From Spongiibacter taiwanensis (GTDB lineage: Bacteria; Pseudomonadota; Gammaproteobacteria; Pseudomonadales; Spongiibacteraceae), in assembly GCF_023702635.1 (NCBI RefSeq), contig NZ_CP098455.1, forward strand, positions 2,418,001 through 2,482,000: a stretch of 64,000 bases of DNA, in the 5' to 3' direction. The number at the start of each line of letters is the position of its first letter. Within the stretch, counting starts at the first letter, position 1. The notes beneath the pieces were generated by a model. The model was given only the letters and a program-made list of their open reading frames with translations. It made no database searches and had not been told where the DNA came from. The translations under genes were made by a program, and so were the position numbers. This document shows, piece by piece, positions 8,309 to 17,150 of this stretch.

Positions 8309-9097
8309 ATGTCTGAGTCATTCAACCCTGGGGCGAAGGATTTGCAAGAGCGCAATCCCCAAGAAAACTTCCGCCAGGAGAGCAGCGCACGGAGCCTGTC
8401 GGGTCAGTCGGCAGAGTGGGTGGTGACCCTGGCATTGCTTGGAGTTTGCGCCACGGCGGGCATCTCAACCTGGCTGGGTAGCGCTCCCGAGTTGACCGGA
8501 GGTAAGGGTGTGGTCGAGCGGCCCGTTTCGCTGCAGACCGACGATGATCGTGAAAACGCAGTGCTGATGGATTGGCAGCAACGAATCGAGCGGGATTTTA
8601 ATCGGCGGGAGCAAAGTGAGCGGCAGCAGGCTCAGAGTCAGGAGCTGAAGGAGCAGGCTCAGGCATTGGCTTTGGCTCGAGCAGCGGCTGAGGCGGCCGA
8701 GCGCGCTGCTGCGGAAGCCGAGTCCCGGGCGCGGCGAGCGGAGCAGGCGCGCAAAGTGGCGGCGCAGGCCGCACCGGTCAAAACCCCCAGCAGAGTGCCC
8801 GCGGCGGTGGCCGAACCGGTGCTAACGCCGGCGAACATCGACTGGAGTACCTGCGATACACCGGCTTACCCCACCGTGTCGATTCGTCGTGGTGAAGAGG
8901 GCAATGTCACCATGGCCTTTGATATTAGCCCTGAGGGGAGTGCCAGTAACGGTCGGGTGGTGGAGAGCAGCGGCTCCCGCCGTTTGGATAGCCGGGCCCT
9001 GGATGCCGTTGGCAAATGCCGCTTTACTCCGGCCACCCAGGATGGCGTGGCCACCGACGGCGAGGCCCAGGTGCGATTTGCCTGGAAGCTGCAGTAA
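8309..9097 (+). CDS. TonB-like C-terminal domain protein with coiled coil
   Basis: 262 residues with TonB-like architecture: a short cytoplasmic N-terminus, one membrane segment (about 37-57), a long Ala/Glu/Arg-rich probable coiled coil (about 88-150), and a C-terminal domain with YPTVSIRRGEEGNVTM, SSGSRRLD and CRFTPA, the pattern of TonB C-terminal domains. Two cysteines in that domain (STCDTP and GKCRF) could form a disulfide. The N-terminal segment is not a classic TonB SxxxH helix, so coupling to an ExbB/ExbD motor is uncertain. AGAGGG precedes the ATG. It is 62 bases behind the double-receiver gene and probably co-transcribed. Confidence 0.72.
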   Translation: MSESFNPGAKDLQERNPQENFRQESSARSLSGQSAEWVVTLALLGVCATAGISTWLGSAPELTGGKGVVERPVSLQTDDDRENAVLMDWQQRIERDFNRREQSERQQAQSQELKEQAQALALARAAAEAAERAAAEAESRARRAEQARKVAAQAAPVKTPSRVPAAVAEPVLTPANIDWSTCDTPAYPTVSIRRGEEGNVTMAFDISPEGSASNGRVVESSGSRRLDSRALDAVGKCRFTPATQDGVATDGEAQVRFAWKLQ

Positions 9098-9226
9098 GCG
9101 GTCGCCCATCATCCCAGCTTAACGGTATGTGGCTCGGTAGTGAGAACGGGCCCAATAACCGGTAGACTTGCGCTCTTGAATTTTGCGCGGCCACCGCCGC
9201 GGTAATGATGGAGCGCGATTGTCGCC

Positions 9227-10744
9227 ATGCCCCAAAGCTATATCAAAAAGATACTCGAGGCCCGTGTATACGACGTGGCCATTGAGTCCCCCGTCGATCC
9301 TGCGCCGCTGCTGTCAAAGCGCTTGGGCAATCAGGTCTTGCTCAAGCGCGAAGACCTGCAGCCGGTGTTCTCATTTAAGCTCCGTGGCGCCTACAACAAG
9401 ATGATGAAGTTGAGCCGTGAGGAGCTGGATCGCGGCGTGGTAGCGGCCTCTGCCGGGAATCACGCCCAGGGGCTGGCGCTGGCGGCCATGCGGCTGGGTG
9501 TGAAGGCCACTATCGTGATGCCCAAGACGACACCCCAGATCAAAGTGAATGCGGTGCGTGCCCGGGGCGGCAAAGTGGTGTTGCAGGGCGATACCTACGA
9601 CGAAGCCTCAGCCTATGCCCAGAAACTGGTGGCCGAGAAGGGAATGGTCTATGTGCATCCCTATGACGATCCCGATGTCATTGCCGGGCAGGGCACTGTG
9701 GGGATGGAGATTCTCCGTCAGGTTACAGGTCCTCTTGATGCGGTGTTTGTGCCTGTGGGCGGCGGCGGACTGGCAGCCGGTGTGGCGGCCTATATCAAAT
9801 ATGTTCGCCCCGAGGTGAAAGTGATCGCGGTGGAGCCCGAGGATGCCGCTTGCCTGAAGCTGGCAATGGAAAAGCAGCGCCGGGCCAAGCTCTCTGAAGT
9901 GGGGCTCTTTGCCGACGGCGTGGCGGTGGCGCAGATCGGTAAAGAAACCTTTCGGGTGCTGCGCAAAACCATCGACGAGGTGGTCACCGCCAGTACCGAT
10001 GAAATCTGCGCAGCGATCAAGGATATTTTTGACGATACCCGCTCCATTGCTGAACCAGCTGGCGCCCTGGCCCTGGCTGGCCTGAAGAAATATGTCGAGC
10101 GCGAGGGCTGCGAGGGCAAAACCCTGCTGGCTATCGACAGTGGCGCCAATACCAATTTTGATCGGCTGCGATATATCTCCGAGCGCACCGAAATTGGTGA
10201 GCAGCGCGAAGCGATCCTCAGCGTGACCATTCCCGAGCAGGCCGGCAGCTTCAAGAAGTTCTGCGCGGCGCTGGGCAAGCGCAATATCACCGAATTCAAT
10301 TATCGCTATAGCGATGACCGCGATGCCCAGATCTTTGTCGGAGTCGCGGTGGCCGAAGGGGGCGCCGACCGGCAGGAGCTGGTAGCTAGTTTGCGGGAGC
10401 AAGATTACCCCGTGTTGGATATGACCGACAACGAAATGGCGAAGCTGCATATTCGGCATATGGTTGGCGGTCATCGGCCGAGTGCGGTTGCCAGCGAATT
10501 GCTGTACCGCTTTGAATTCCCCGAACGCCCCGGCGCGCTGATGAATTTCCTTACGAAGCTGGGTAACCGCTGGAATATCACCCTGTTCCACTACCGCAAC
10601 CACGGCGCGGCCTATGGCCGGGTGCTGGTTGGTCTGGAAGCCCAGCGCAGTGAGCGCAAGGAGATTGGCCAGTTTTTGGAGCAGCTGGCCTACCCCTATC
10701 ACGAAGAGAGCGACAACGAGGCCTACAGTCTGTTTCTCAGCTGA
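9227..10744 (+). CDS. ilvA: Threonine ammonia-lyase (dehydratase), biosynthetic
   Basis: PLP enzyme converting threonine to 2-oxobutyrate, the committed step of isoleucine synthesis. 505 residues, the length of the long allosteric IlvA. The PLP lysine is Lys51 in SFKLRGAYN; the phosphate-binding glycine loop is GGGGLAAGV. Two ACT-like regulatory domains follow (about 325-400 and 420-500), beginning REAILSVTIPEQAGSF and YRFEFPERPGALMNF, so isoleucine feedback is expected. Convergent with fau. Confidence 0.96.
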   Translation: MPQSYIKKILEARVYDVAIESPVDPAPLLSKRLGNQVLLKREDLQPVFSFKLRGAYNKMMKLSREELDRGVVAASAGNHAQGLALAAMRLGVKATIVMPKTTPQIKVNAVRARGGKVVLQGDTYDEASAYAQKLVAEKGMVYVHPYDDPDVIAGQGTVGMEILRQVTGPLDAVFVPVGGGGLAAGVAAYIKYVRPEVKVIAVEPEDAACLKLAMEKQRRAKLSEVGLFADGVAVAQIGKETFRVLRKTIDEVVTASTDEICAAIKDIFDDTRSIAEPAGALALAGLKKYVEREGCEGKTLLAIDSGANTNFDRLRYISERTEIGEQREAILSVTIPEQAGSFKKFCAALGKRNITEFNYRYSDDRDAQIFVGVAVAEGGADRQELVASLREQDYPVLDMTDNEMAKLHIRHMVGGHRPSAVASELLYRFEFPERPGALMNFLTKLGNRWNITLFHYRNHGAAYGRVLVGLEAQRSERKEIGQFLEQLAYPYHEESDNEAYSLFLS

Positions 10745-10768
10745 TCGACGCGGCCCGCTCGCGGCGGG

Positions 10769-11380
10769 CTATCTGCGCCGTTTGCGAGCGGCGCAGCGAT
10801 GGCAGCCGGTGGGCGTGATCAGCCAGTCCAGGGGAATGTCCCATGCCTGGCTGGGCACCCTGTCCACTGCCTGAAAATCGTGGGCAACACCCACCAGCAG
10901 CGGGCGATATGCGCCCCGGCATTGCGCCAGTGCGCGGTCGTAGAAACCGCCCCCCATGCCAAGGCGCCCCCCCTGGCGATCAAAGGCCACCAATGGCATT
11001 AACACCATATCCATCTGTTTCAGAGCTCGCCACGGCTGTCGTGAACCTGGCTCTGCCAGCCCGTAAGTATTGGTGAAGAGGGCTTGGCCCGGCCGATAGC
11101 GGTGAAAGCGCATCGCGCGTTTCCCGGTAATTCTGGGCAGGTAACAGCGTTTGCCTTGCCTGGTGGCCTGCTTCAAGAAGGGCGTGAGAGAAACTTCGCC
11201 GTCGCTGGCCAAATAGGCAGCAACATTGCGGGCGTGGCGGTAGGCAGGCAGCTGGCGGATTCGATGGTCGAGCATCTGTGCGGCCTGGGCCTGCGCCGCC
11301 GGTGACAGGGCGCGGCGGCGCGCGCGCATCTGCTGGCGCAGGGCGCGCTTGCGGGAATCGATCGCGGTGTCAGTGGTCAT
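10769..11380 (-). CDS. fau: 5-formyltetrahydrofolate cyclo-ligase
   Basis: 203 residues. ATP-dependent conversion of 5-formyl-THF to 5,10-methenyl-THF. Recognised by RKRALRQQMRARRRAL at the N-terminus and the family signature GRLGMGGGFYDRAL. It lies downstream of zapA and 6S RNA on the same strand, the arrangement known from E. coli and pseudomonads (zapA-ssrS-ygfA), where 6S RNA and this gene are often transcribed together. Confidence 0.95.
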   Translation of the reverse strand: MTTDTAIDSRKRALRQQMRARRRALSPAAQAQAAQMLDHRIRQLPAYRHARNVAAYLASDGEVSLTPFLKQATRQGKRCYLPRITGKRAMRFHRYRPGQALFTNTYGLAEPGSRQPWRALKQMDMVLMPLVAFDRQGGRLGMGGGFYDRALAQCRGAYRPLLVGVAHDFQAVDRVPSQAWDIPLDWLITPTGCHRCAARKRRR

Positions 11381-11649
11381 GGCGGTGAGTATACGTGGCG
11401 GCTTTCCTTTGGCGCGATACCACTGTCCAGAATAAATTGCGCCACGGCTTGCTAATACTTTACATCTCGGTCGGAAACCGAATCGGCCCGGGTATCCAGT
11501 TATTGCTAACGCAGATATTGTTAACGTAGCTGGGTTTTCTGGATGCCCGCGTTCGCGAGCATGGCGACATAAAAATGATTCCGGACAGTCGTGCCGGGCG
11601 CGAGAGGGGTGCGGTGCACGTGTTATTCAAGGTGACGAAGGGAGAGAAA

Positions 11650-11828
11650 AGGGCCCCAGGATACCGCCGGCCGCGTGGCCCTTGAACCCAGCGGTTCAAG
11701 GTGGATCGCTCCGCGGCATCTTTAGGCTTTCCGACTTGCGGACATGCACACCGATACCGGCTAGAGTTCTCCGGGGTATAAAGCATCGGCTCAGGGGTCT
11801 GACGGCCTAGCGCATATCCCAGGGTGGG
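11650..11828 (-). ncRNA. ssrS: 6S RNA
   Basis: Read on the reverse strand, the region contains the hallmark segments of 6S RNA, including CCCTGAGCCGATGCTTTATA in the 5' half and TTGAACC...GGTTCAAGGG in the 3' half. The ends close in a 10-bp stem: 11815-11824 pairs with 11654-11663 (Watson-Crick plus U-G pairs). Its place between zapA and fau is conserved. 6S RNA mimics an open promoter and sequesters sigma-70 holoenzyme in stationary phase. The boundaries are estimated from the terminal stem and may be off by several bases. Confidence 0.92.
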
Positions 11829-11890
11829 CTTCAGTATACCGATTCGCATGGCCCCATCATAGGGCGATGGGGGTGCCACTGGCGCTGGAA

Positions 11891-12199
11891 TCAGTTGATT
11901 TCCAGCTGGCGGCAGTGCTGCAAGGTCTTTTCTATGCGGTCGGTAATGCGTTGCAGGGCTTCATTTTCTTGCTCGCTGGCGGCCCCCTGGTTTTTCACGC
12001 TGAGCAGCTCGTGACTGATGTTCAGCGCGGCCATCACGGCGATGCGCTCCAGGCCAATGACTTTGCCAGAGGTGCGAATTTGGCGCATTTGCCGGTCGAG
12101 GTATTGGGCGGCCTGCAACAATGGCGCTTGCTCCTCTGGCGGGCAGGCGACTTGGTACTCTTTATCGAGAATTTTTACGACAACGGTGTTTTGACTCAC
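11891..12199 (-). CDS. zapA: Cell division protein ZapA
   Basis: 102 residues. FtsZ-associated protein that promotes protofilament bundling at the division ring. The N-terminal beta region (TVVVKILDKEYQVACPPEE) and the following helix (LLQAAQYLDRQMRQIR) match ZapA, and the second half is a coiled coil. Its start overlaps the end of the upstream coiled-coil gene by 4 bases. Together with 6S RNA and fau downstream this is the standard gammaproteobacterial block. Confidence 0.95.
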   Translation of the reverse strand: MSQNTVVVKILDKEYQVACPPEEQAPLLQAAQYLDRQMRQIRTSGKVIGLERIAVMAALNISHELLSVKNQGAASEQENEALQRITDRIEKTLQHCRQLEIN

Positions 12200-12405
12200 G
12201 ACTCTTTCTCCAGGGCCCGAAGACGTTGGATCATGGATTCGACTTTTGCCCGGGCAATGTCGGTCTTCTCGATCAATTGTTCCCGCTCCAGCTTCCAGCT
12301 GTTGCTTTCTGCTTTGAGGCTGCGATTTTCGCGATCCAGAACTTCGCAGAGCTGAACCAATTCTTCTATTTTTCGTTCCAGCTGCTGCAGTTGTCGATCA
12401 TCCAT
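12196..12405 (-). CDS. Small coiled-coil protein, TIGR02449 / ZapB-like
   Basis: 69 residues, almost entirely heptad-patterned helix (QLERKIEELVQLCEVLDREN). Proteins of this type sit directly upstream of zapA in pseudomonads and relatives and are thought to belong to the division machinery. The stop overlaps the zapA start by 4 bases, so translation is probably coupled. Confidence 0.88.
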   Translation of the reverse strand: MDDRQLQQLERKIEELVQLCEVLDRENRSLKAESNSWKLEREQLIEKTDIARAKVESMIQRLRALEKES

Positions 12406-12591
12406 TTCCTGGCAAATCCCTTGGGGGCCATAGTTGCAAACAATAGTAGTTGGGCGTGCGCTGGCTGGTCAATGGCGATGGGCTCGCGCTTGTGCCGCTG
12501 GCGCGCATTCCTAGACTGCAGCAACGGCAAATAATTCGATTTTAGGGCCCCGTCAGGCTACCATTTCGCGCTTTTAGCCTTGGATGACACT

Positions 12592-13161
12592 ATGCCTCCC
12601 AACCACGATGATCTGGCAGACCTACTGCTGAGCCTGGGTGCGCTGCACCCGCCCGCTGAGTTGCACGGTTATGCGGCGGGCTTTCTGTCTGCCGGTGGTC
12701 GCCTGGAAAAGGCGGCCTGGTTGAAACATTGTGCAGAGTTGCTCGATTGCGACGCGCCCAACCCCGATAGTGCCGATCAGCTGTTTGGTGTCTACAAGTC
12801 TGCCCTGGAATCCATGGCGTCTGGCGACATTACCCTGGACCTGCTGTTGCCTGACGATGACTTCGACCTCGATCAGCGCATTGCCAGCCTCGGCCAATGG
12901 TGTCAGGGCTTTCTTACCGGTTTCGCTATGGCGGGCAAGGCGGGCAGTCTGAATACCGCCAACGTGTCCGAGGATGTGGGCGAGGCCCTCAGTGATCTGG
13001 CGGCCATTGCCCAAATCAGCCCCGACGAAGCGATGGGCGAGGAGGGGGAGCAGGATTTCTTCTCGGTCTGCGAATACGTGCGGGTGGCCGCTATGGCGGT
13101 ATACCTGGAGTGTAACCAGAGCGAGCCGAAACCCGATGGCCCGGCCCCGCGCTTGCACTGA
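12592..13161 (+). CDS. UPF0149 (YgfB/YecA) family protein
   Basis: 189 residues; E. coli YgfB has about 192. Typical features: PPAELHGYAAGFLSAGG near the N-terminus, an acidic middle and a GWCxGFL-like segment (QWCQGFLTGFAMAG). The family lies upstream of pepP-ubiH-ubiI in many gammaproteobacteria, as here; its molecular role is poorly defined, although the pseudomonad homologue has been linked to a transcription antiterminator. ATG at 12592 is preferred to an in-frame TTG at 12580. pepP starts 68 bases downstream. Confidence 0.9.
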   Translation: MPPNHDDLADLLLSLGALHPPAELHGYAAGFLSAGGRLEKAAWLKHCAELLDCDAPNPDSADQLFGVYKSALESMASGDITLDLLLPDDDFDLDQRIASLGQWCQGFLTGFAMAGKAGSLNTANVSEDVGEALSDLAAIAQISPDEAMGEEGEQDFFSVCEYVRVAAMAVYLECNQSEPKPDGPAPRLH

Positions 13162-13229
13162 GCCGCACTGCTGCGGCGCCTTCGGGCCCTATGGTAAGCT
13201 GCGAGAATCTTCTGCCGGTAGAGAGTGTT

Positions 13230-14555
13230 ATGAAAATTAGCGCCCAGGAATTTGCCCGCCGCCGCAAGGCACTGATGGCTCTGATGGAGCCGGGGAGCAT
13301 CGCGATTGTGCCCTCCGCCAAGATGGTGGTGCGCAGCCGGGATTCGGAATACTCCTTCCGTCAGGACAGCGACTTTTTTTACCTGACCGGTTTTGATGAG
13401 CCCAATGCGGTGTTGGCGCTGCTGCCCGGCCGAGACAATGGCGAGGTGGTCATGTTTTGCCAGGACCGGGACCCCGCCATGGAGCAGTGGACCGGCTACC
13501 GGGCCGGGCCTGAAGGGGCCTGCAGCACCTATGGCGCCGACGACGCCTTTCCCATTGGCGATATTGACGACATTCTGCCGGGCCTGCTTGAGGGGCGTCA
13601 GCGGGTCTACTATGCCATGGGGAAGCATGCCGACTTTGATCAGCAGGTGATGCACTGGGTGAATGTGATTCGCTCCAAAGTGCGCAGCGGCGCCATTCCT
13701 CCCGGCGAATTCCTCGACCTCGACCACTACCTCCACGATATGCGCCTGTTTAAGAGCGCGGCGGAGCAGAAAATCATGCGCCGGGCGGGGGAGATTTCCG
13801 CCGCGGCTCACTGCCGGGCGATGCGTTTTTGCCAACCCGGTGTGTTCGAGTATCAGCTGGAGGCGGAGATTCTCCACGAGTTTGCGATGGCTGGTGCTCG
13901 GTTTCCCGCCTACAGCAGCATTGTCGGCGCCGGCAAAAATGCCTGTGTGCTGCATTACATCGACAACCGCGATCAGATCAAAGATGGCGATCTAGTGCTG
14001 ATCGACGCGGGCTGCGAGTTCAACGGCTACGCCGCTGACATTACCCGAACTTTTCCTGCCAACGGCCGGTTTTCCCCGGAGCAGAAGGCAATTTATGACA
14101 TCGTGCTGGCGGCGCAAAAGGCTGCCATTGCCGAGACCCGTCCCGGCAACCACTGGAATCAGCCCCACGACGCTACCGTCAGGGTGATCACCGAAGGGCT
14201 GGTGAGCCTGGGAATATTGCAAGGCGATGTGAATGAGCTGATCGCCAGCGAAGCCTATAGGCCCTTTTATATGCATCGGGCGGGCCATTGGCTGGGCATG
14301 GATGTGCACGACGTGGGTGACTACAAAGTCGGCGGCGAGTGGCGGGTGCTTGAAGAGGGCATGGTGACCACGGTTGAGCCGGGTATCTACATTAATCACG
14401 ACGACCAGCGCGTTGATCCGAAGTGGCGCGGCATTGGTATTAGGATTGAAGACGATGTGGTGCTGACCAAAGACGGGTGCGAGGTGCTGACTGCCGATGT
14501 GCCCAAGGAGACCGCCGACATTGAAGCCTTGATGGCGGAGGCCTGCGTTGCCTGA
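13230..14555 (+). CDS. pepP: Xaa-Pro aminopeptidase (aminopeptidase P)
   Basis: 441 residues. Dinuclear manganese enzyme releasing N-terminal residues before proline. The pita-bread metal ligands are present in order: two aspartates in LIDAGCEFNGYAADITRTF, His in HRAGHWLGMDVHD, Glu in TTVEPGIYI and Glu in GIRIEDDVV. ATG at 13230 has GAGAG upstream and matches the family N-terminus. The 3' end overlaps ubiH by 8 bases, so the genes are translationally linked. Confidence 0.95.
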   Translation: MKISAQEFARRRKALMALMEPGSIAIVPSAKMVVRSRDSEYSFRQDSDFFYLTGFDEPNAVLALLPGRDNGEVVMFCQDRDPAMEQWTGYRAGPEGACSTYGADDAFPIGDIDDILPGLLEGRQRVYYAMGKHADFDQQVMHWVNVIRSKVRSGAIPPGEFLDLDHYLHDMRLFKSAAEQKIMRRAGEISAAAHCRAMRFCQPGVFEYQLEAEILHEFAMAGARFPAYSSIVGAGKNACVLHYIDNRDQIKDGDLVLIDAGCEFNGYAADITRTFPANGRFSPEQKAIYDIVLAAQKAAIAETRPGNHWNQPHDATVRVITEGLVSLGILQGDVNELIASEAYRPFYMHRAGHWLGMDVHDVGDYKVGGEWRVLEEGMVTTVEPGIYINHDDQRVDPKWRGIGIRIEDDVVLTKDGCEVLTADVPKETADIEALMAEACVA

Positions 14556-15816
14556 AGCCCGCTTTGACGTGGTGATTGCCGGCGGCGGCATGGTGGGTGC
14601 CAGCCTGGCGCTGTGCCTGTCCCAGCTCGGCGGCGGCGCCCTGAAGGTGCTGGTGGTAGAGCGCTTTCCCATGCCTGCGGCCCCGGCCGATGGCATTCCA
14701 CAATACCGGCCGAGTTTTGATGCGCGCTCCACGGCGTTGTCCTATGGCAGCCAACTGATTTTTCAGCGTCTGGGACTGTGGTCCCAGCTTGCGCCTCACG
14801 TCTGTCCCATCCACCAAGTTCATGTGTCTGATCGCGGCCATTTTGGCAGTGTCGCGATGACGGCCGCGGAGCAGGGCTGGCCGGTGCTTGGCGGTGTGGT
14901 CGAGAACCCCTGGCTGGGCAGCGTGCTGTTGGGCGCCTTGGGTCAGGCCGCGGGGGTGGAGGTTCGTAGCCCCGCCAGCGTCAGCGGAGTGGGCTTTCGC
15001 CAGAATGGGGTTGCGCTAACGATTTCGCCCGACGGGCAAGATGCGTCAGTGCCCGAGCCTGAGATGCTTCAGGCCGAGTTGCTGGTTATCGCCGATGGCG
15101 CCAACTCCGGATTGCGCCAGCAGTTGGGAATAGAAGCAGCGACCAACGATTATCACCAAACCGCCTTCATCGCCAATATCGCCACCGAAAAGCCCCACGG
15201 CGGCTGCGCCTACGAGCGCTTCACCGAATACGGCGCGTTGGCGATGTTGCCGCTGACGGCGGATCAGCAGGGGCAGTCCCGTTCGGCACTGGTGTGGACC
15301 TTTGCCCAAGGGCAGGCCGGCGCCATTACCGCGTTGTCTGACGACGACTTTTTGGCGCGACTGCAGGCCGATTTTGGTTTTCGCCTGGGGCGTCTGTTGA
15401 AGGTCGGCGAGCGGGCCCAGTTTCCGCTTAAGCTCACTCAAGCTCGGGAGCAGGTTCGCCGCAATGTGGTCGTGATGGGCAATGCCGCCCATTCTTTGCA
15501 CCCGGTGGCGGGGCAAGGTTTTAATCTCGCGCTGCGCGATGTGGCCAGCCTGGCCGAGATTGTGGTTGGCGCAAAGCAGCGCGGTGCAGCGCTAGGTGCG
15601 CTGGCGACCCTGGAGCGGTATCAGGCGGGACAGGCAACGGATCAATGGCTGACGACCCAATTCTCTGACCGGCTGACCTCGGTGTTTGGCAATCGCCACC
15701 CCATGCTGAGCCTGGCCCGGAATATGGGGCTGGCGGCGCTGGATATTCTGACACCGGCCAAGGCCCAGTTTGTGGCCCAAACCGCCGGCATGCTGGGTGT
15801 TGGGAGTGGCCGATGA
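14548..15816 (+). CDS. ubiH: 2-octaprenyl-6-methoxyphenol hydroxylase (UbiH family FAD monooxygenase)
   Basis: 422 residues. FAD-dependent aromatic hydroxylase of ubiquinone biosynthesis. Seen: the dinucleotide fold VVIAGGGMVGASLAL at the N-terminus, the DARSTALS signature, and NAAHSLHPVAGQGFNLALRD, which binds FAD. The apparent start is TTG inside the pepP end. It overlaps the next hydroxylase gene by 4 bases. First place in the pair matches ubiH of the pepP-ubiH-ubiI operon. Confidence 0.92.
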   Translation: MPEARFDVVIAGGGMVGASLALCLSQLGGGALKVLVVERFPMPAAPADGIPQYRPSFDARSTALSYGSQLIFQRLGLWSQLAPHVCPIHQVHVSDRGHFGSVAMTAAEQGWPVLGGVVENPWLGSVLLGALGQAAGVEVRSPASVSGVGFRQNGVALTISPDGQDASVPEPEMLQAELLVIADGANSGLRQQLGIEAATNDYHQTAFIANIATEKPHGGCAYERFTEYGALAMLPLTADQQGQSRSALVWTFAQGQAGAITALSDDDFLARLQADFGFRLGRLLKVGERAQFPLKLTQAREQVRRNVVVMGNAAHSLHPVAGQGFNLALRDVASLAEIVVGAKQRGAALGALATLERYQAGQATDQWLTTQFSDRLTSVFGNRHPMLSLARNMGLAALDILTPAKAQFVAQTAGMLGVGSGR

Positions 15817-17018
15817 CAACGGTATTTGATGTGGTCATCGTCGGCGGTGGTCTGGCTGGGGCATCCCTGGCGCTGGCGCTGGCAGATACCCCGCTAAAGG
15901 TGGCCGTGGTGGAAGGTGGTCCGGCCCAAGCCTGGCCGACAGCAGCCGATTCTGTTCAGGATTACGATGCCAGAGTGAGCGCCCTGACCGAGGCCAGCCG
16001 TCGACTGCTTGATGAGATCGGTGTCTGGCCCGCCATTGCCCGCGCGCGGGTGTGTGCCTATACCCGGATGGATGTCTGGGATGCTGAGGGGACGGGCAAC
16101 ATCCAGTTTGATGCCATTGAGGTGCAGCGGGCAGAGCTGGGTCATATCGTAGAAAACAGTTCTGTTCTGGCTGCCTTGCATGAGGCCCTGCAGGCCAGCC
16201 GCGTGGCGGTTTATTTCGCCGCCTCGGTGGCCAAGCTGAATACCGACACGGGCTTTCACCTGCTGACCCTGGCCGATGGTCGTGAGCTGGGTGCCAAATT
16301 GGTGGTCGCCGCCGATGGCGCCCGCTCCCAAATCCGCCAGTGGGCCGGGTTTGACACCCGGGAGTGGGATTACCACCATCACGCCATTGCCTGCACGGTG
16401 GAGTGCGAGCGGCCTCACCGGGCTACCGCCTGGCAGCGATTTCTGCCTGAGGGGCCGTTGGCTTTCTTGCCTCTTGCTGACACTGAGGGCAGTCAGCGGT
16501 TTTGCTCTATTGTCTGGTCGGCCAAACCAGAGCGCAGCGACGCGCTGATGGCGCTGGATGATGACGCATTCTGCGCTGCGCTGGGTGAGGCCTTCGAGTT
16601 TCGCCTGGGTGAAGTGGCAGCAGTGGGGCAGCGGTTTCGCTTTCCGCTACGCCAGCGCCATGCGCCCCAGTATTTTCGCGACGGGGTGGTACTGGTAGGT
16701 GACGCTGCCCACAGCATTCACCCGATGGCGGGCCAAGGGATCAATCTGGGGTTTGCCGACGTGAAAGTGCTGAGTGAGGAGTTGAAGCGCGGTCTCGCCA
16801 AGGGGCTCGCGGTGGCCGACAGTCAGCCACTCAACCGTTATCAGCGGCGTCGAAAGGGCGATAACCTGGCCATGATGGCGGCAATGGAGGGCTTTCAGCA
16901 TCTGTTTGAAAGCAACGCATTGCCCCTGCGCCTGGCGCGCAATGCTGGCATGAGTTGGCTTAACTGGCAGACACCGATCAAGCGGCAGCTGATCACCAAG
17001 GCGATGGGCCTGGACTAA
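15813..17018 (+). CDS. ubiI: UbiI/VisC-type ubiquinone biosynthesis FAD monooxygenase
   Basis: 401 residues, paralogous to the upstream UbiH. N-terminal VVIVGGGLAGASLALAL, DARVSALTEAS, and C-terminal GDAAHSIHPMAGQGINLG mark the UbiH/UbiF/UbiI family. By gene position it corresponds to UbiI (VisC), which hydroxylates C5 of the ring, but UbiF-like specificity cannot be ruled out by eye. ATGA overlap with ubiH; no gene follows closely. Confidence 0.88.
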   Translation: MTTVFDVVIVGGGLAGASLALALADTPLKVAVVEGGPAQAWPTAADSVQDYDARVSALTEASRRLLDEIGVWPAIARARVCAYTRMDVWDAEGTGNIQFDAIEVQRAELGHIVENSSVLAALHEALQASRVAVYFAASVAKLNTDTGFHLLTLADGRELGAKLVVAADGARSQIRQWAGFDTREWDYHHHAIACTVECERPHRATAWQRFLPEGPLAFLPLADTEGSQRFCSIVWSAKPERSDALMALDDDAFCAALGEAFEFRLGEVAAVGQRFRFPLRQRHAPQYFRDGVVLVGDAAHSIHPMAGQGINLGFADVKVLSEELKRGLAKGLAVADSQPLNRYQRRRKGDNLAMMAAMEGFQHLFESNALPLRLARNAGMSWLNWQTPIKRQLITKAMGLD

Positions 17019-17074
17019 TTTCTGCCCATTGCGCAACAGCGAGTTTCATCGGCGGCAGCCATTGTAGTCTCTAA

Positions 17075-17089
17075 TGATAATAATTATCA
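17075..17089. promoter_or_regulatory. Fur box
   Basis: TGATAAT-A-ATTATCA is a perfect 7-1-7 inverted repeat, the classic Fur-binding core, 61 bases before the ATG of the iron ABC substrate-binding gene. Iron repression of that gene pair is the expected consequence. Confidence 0.85.
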
Positions 17090-17150
17090 TCTTTCGCCTC
17101 GTTTTGGGCTGTGTGGTTGGGCCGTTCTGTTTGGGTAAAGGGGTGTGTTG

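Noticed and set aside
9608-10702. 364-residue frame antisense to ilvA
   Set aside because: Shadow of a well-identified gene in a GC-rich genome; no motif and no ribosome site.
11460-11879. 139-residue reverse-strand open frame between fau and zapA
   Set aside because: It covers the 6S RNA gene, whose sequence hallmarks and closing stem explain the region; the translation has no family resemblance.
12903-13955. 350-residue frame antisense to ygfB and pepP
   Set aside because: Spans two genuine, well-recognised genes on the other strand.
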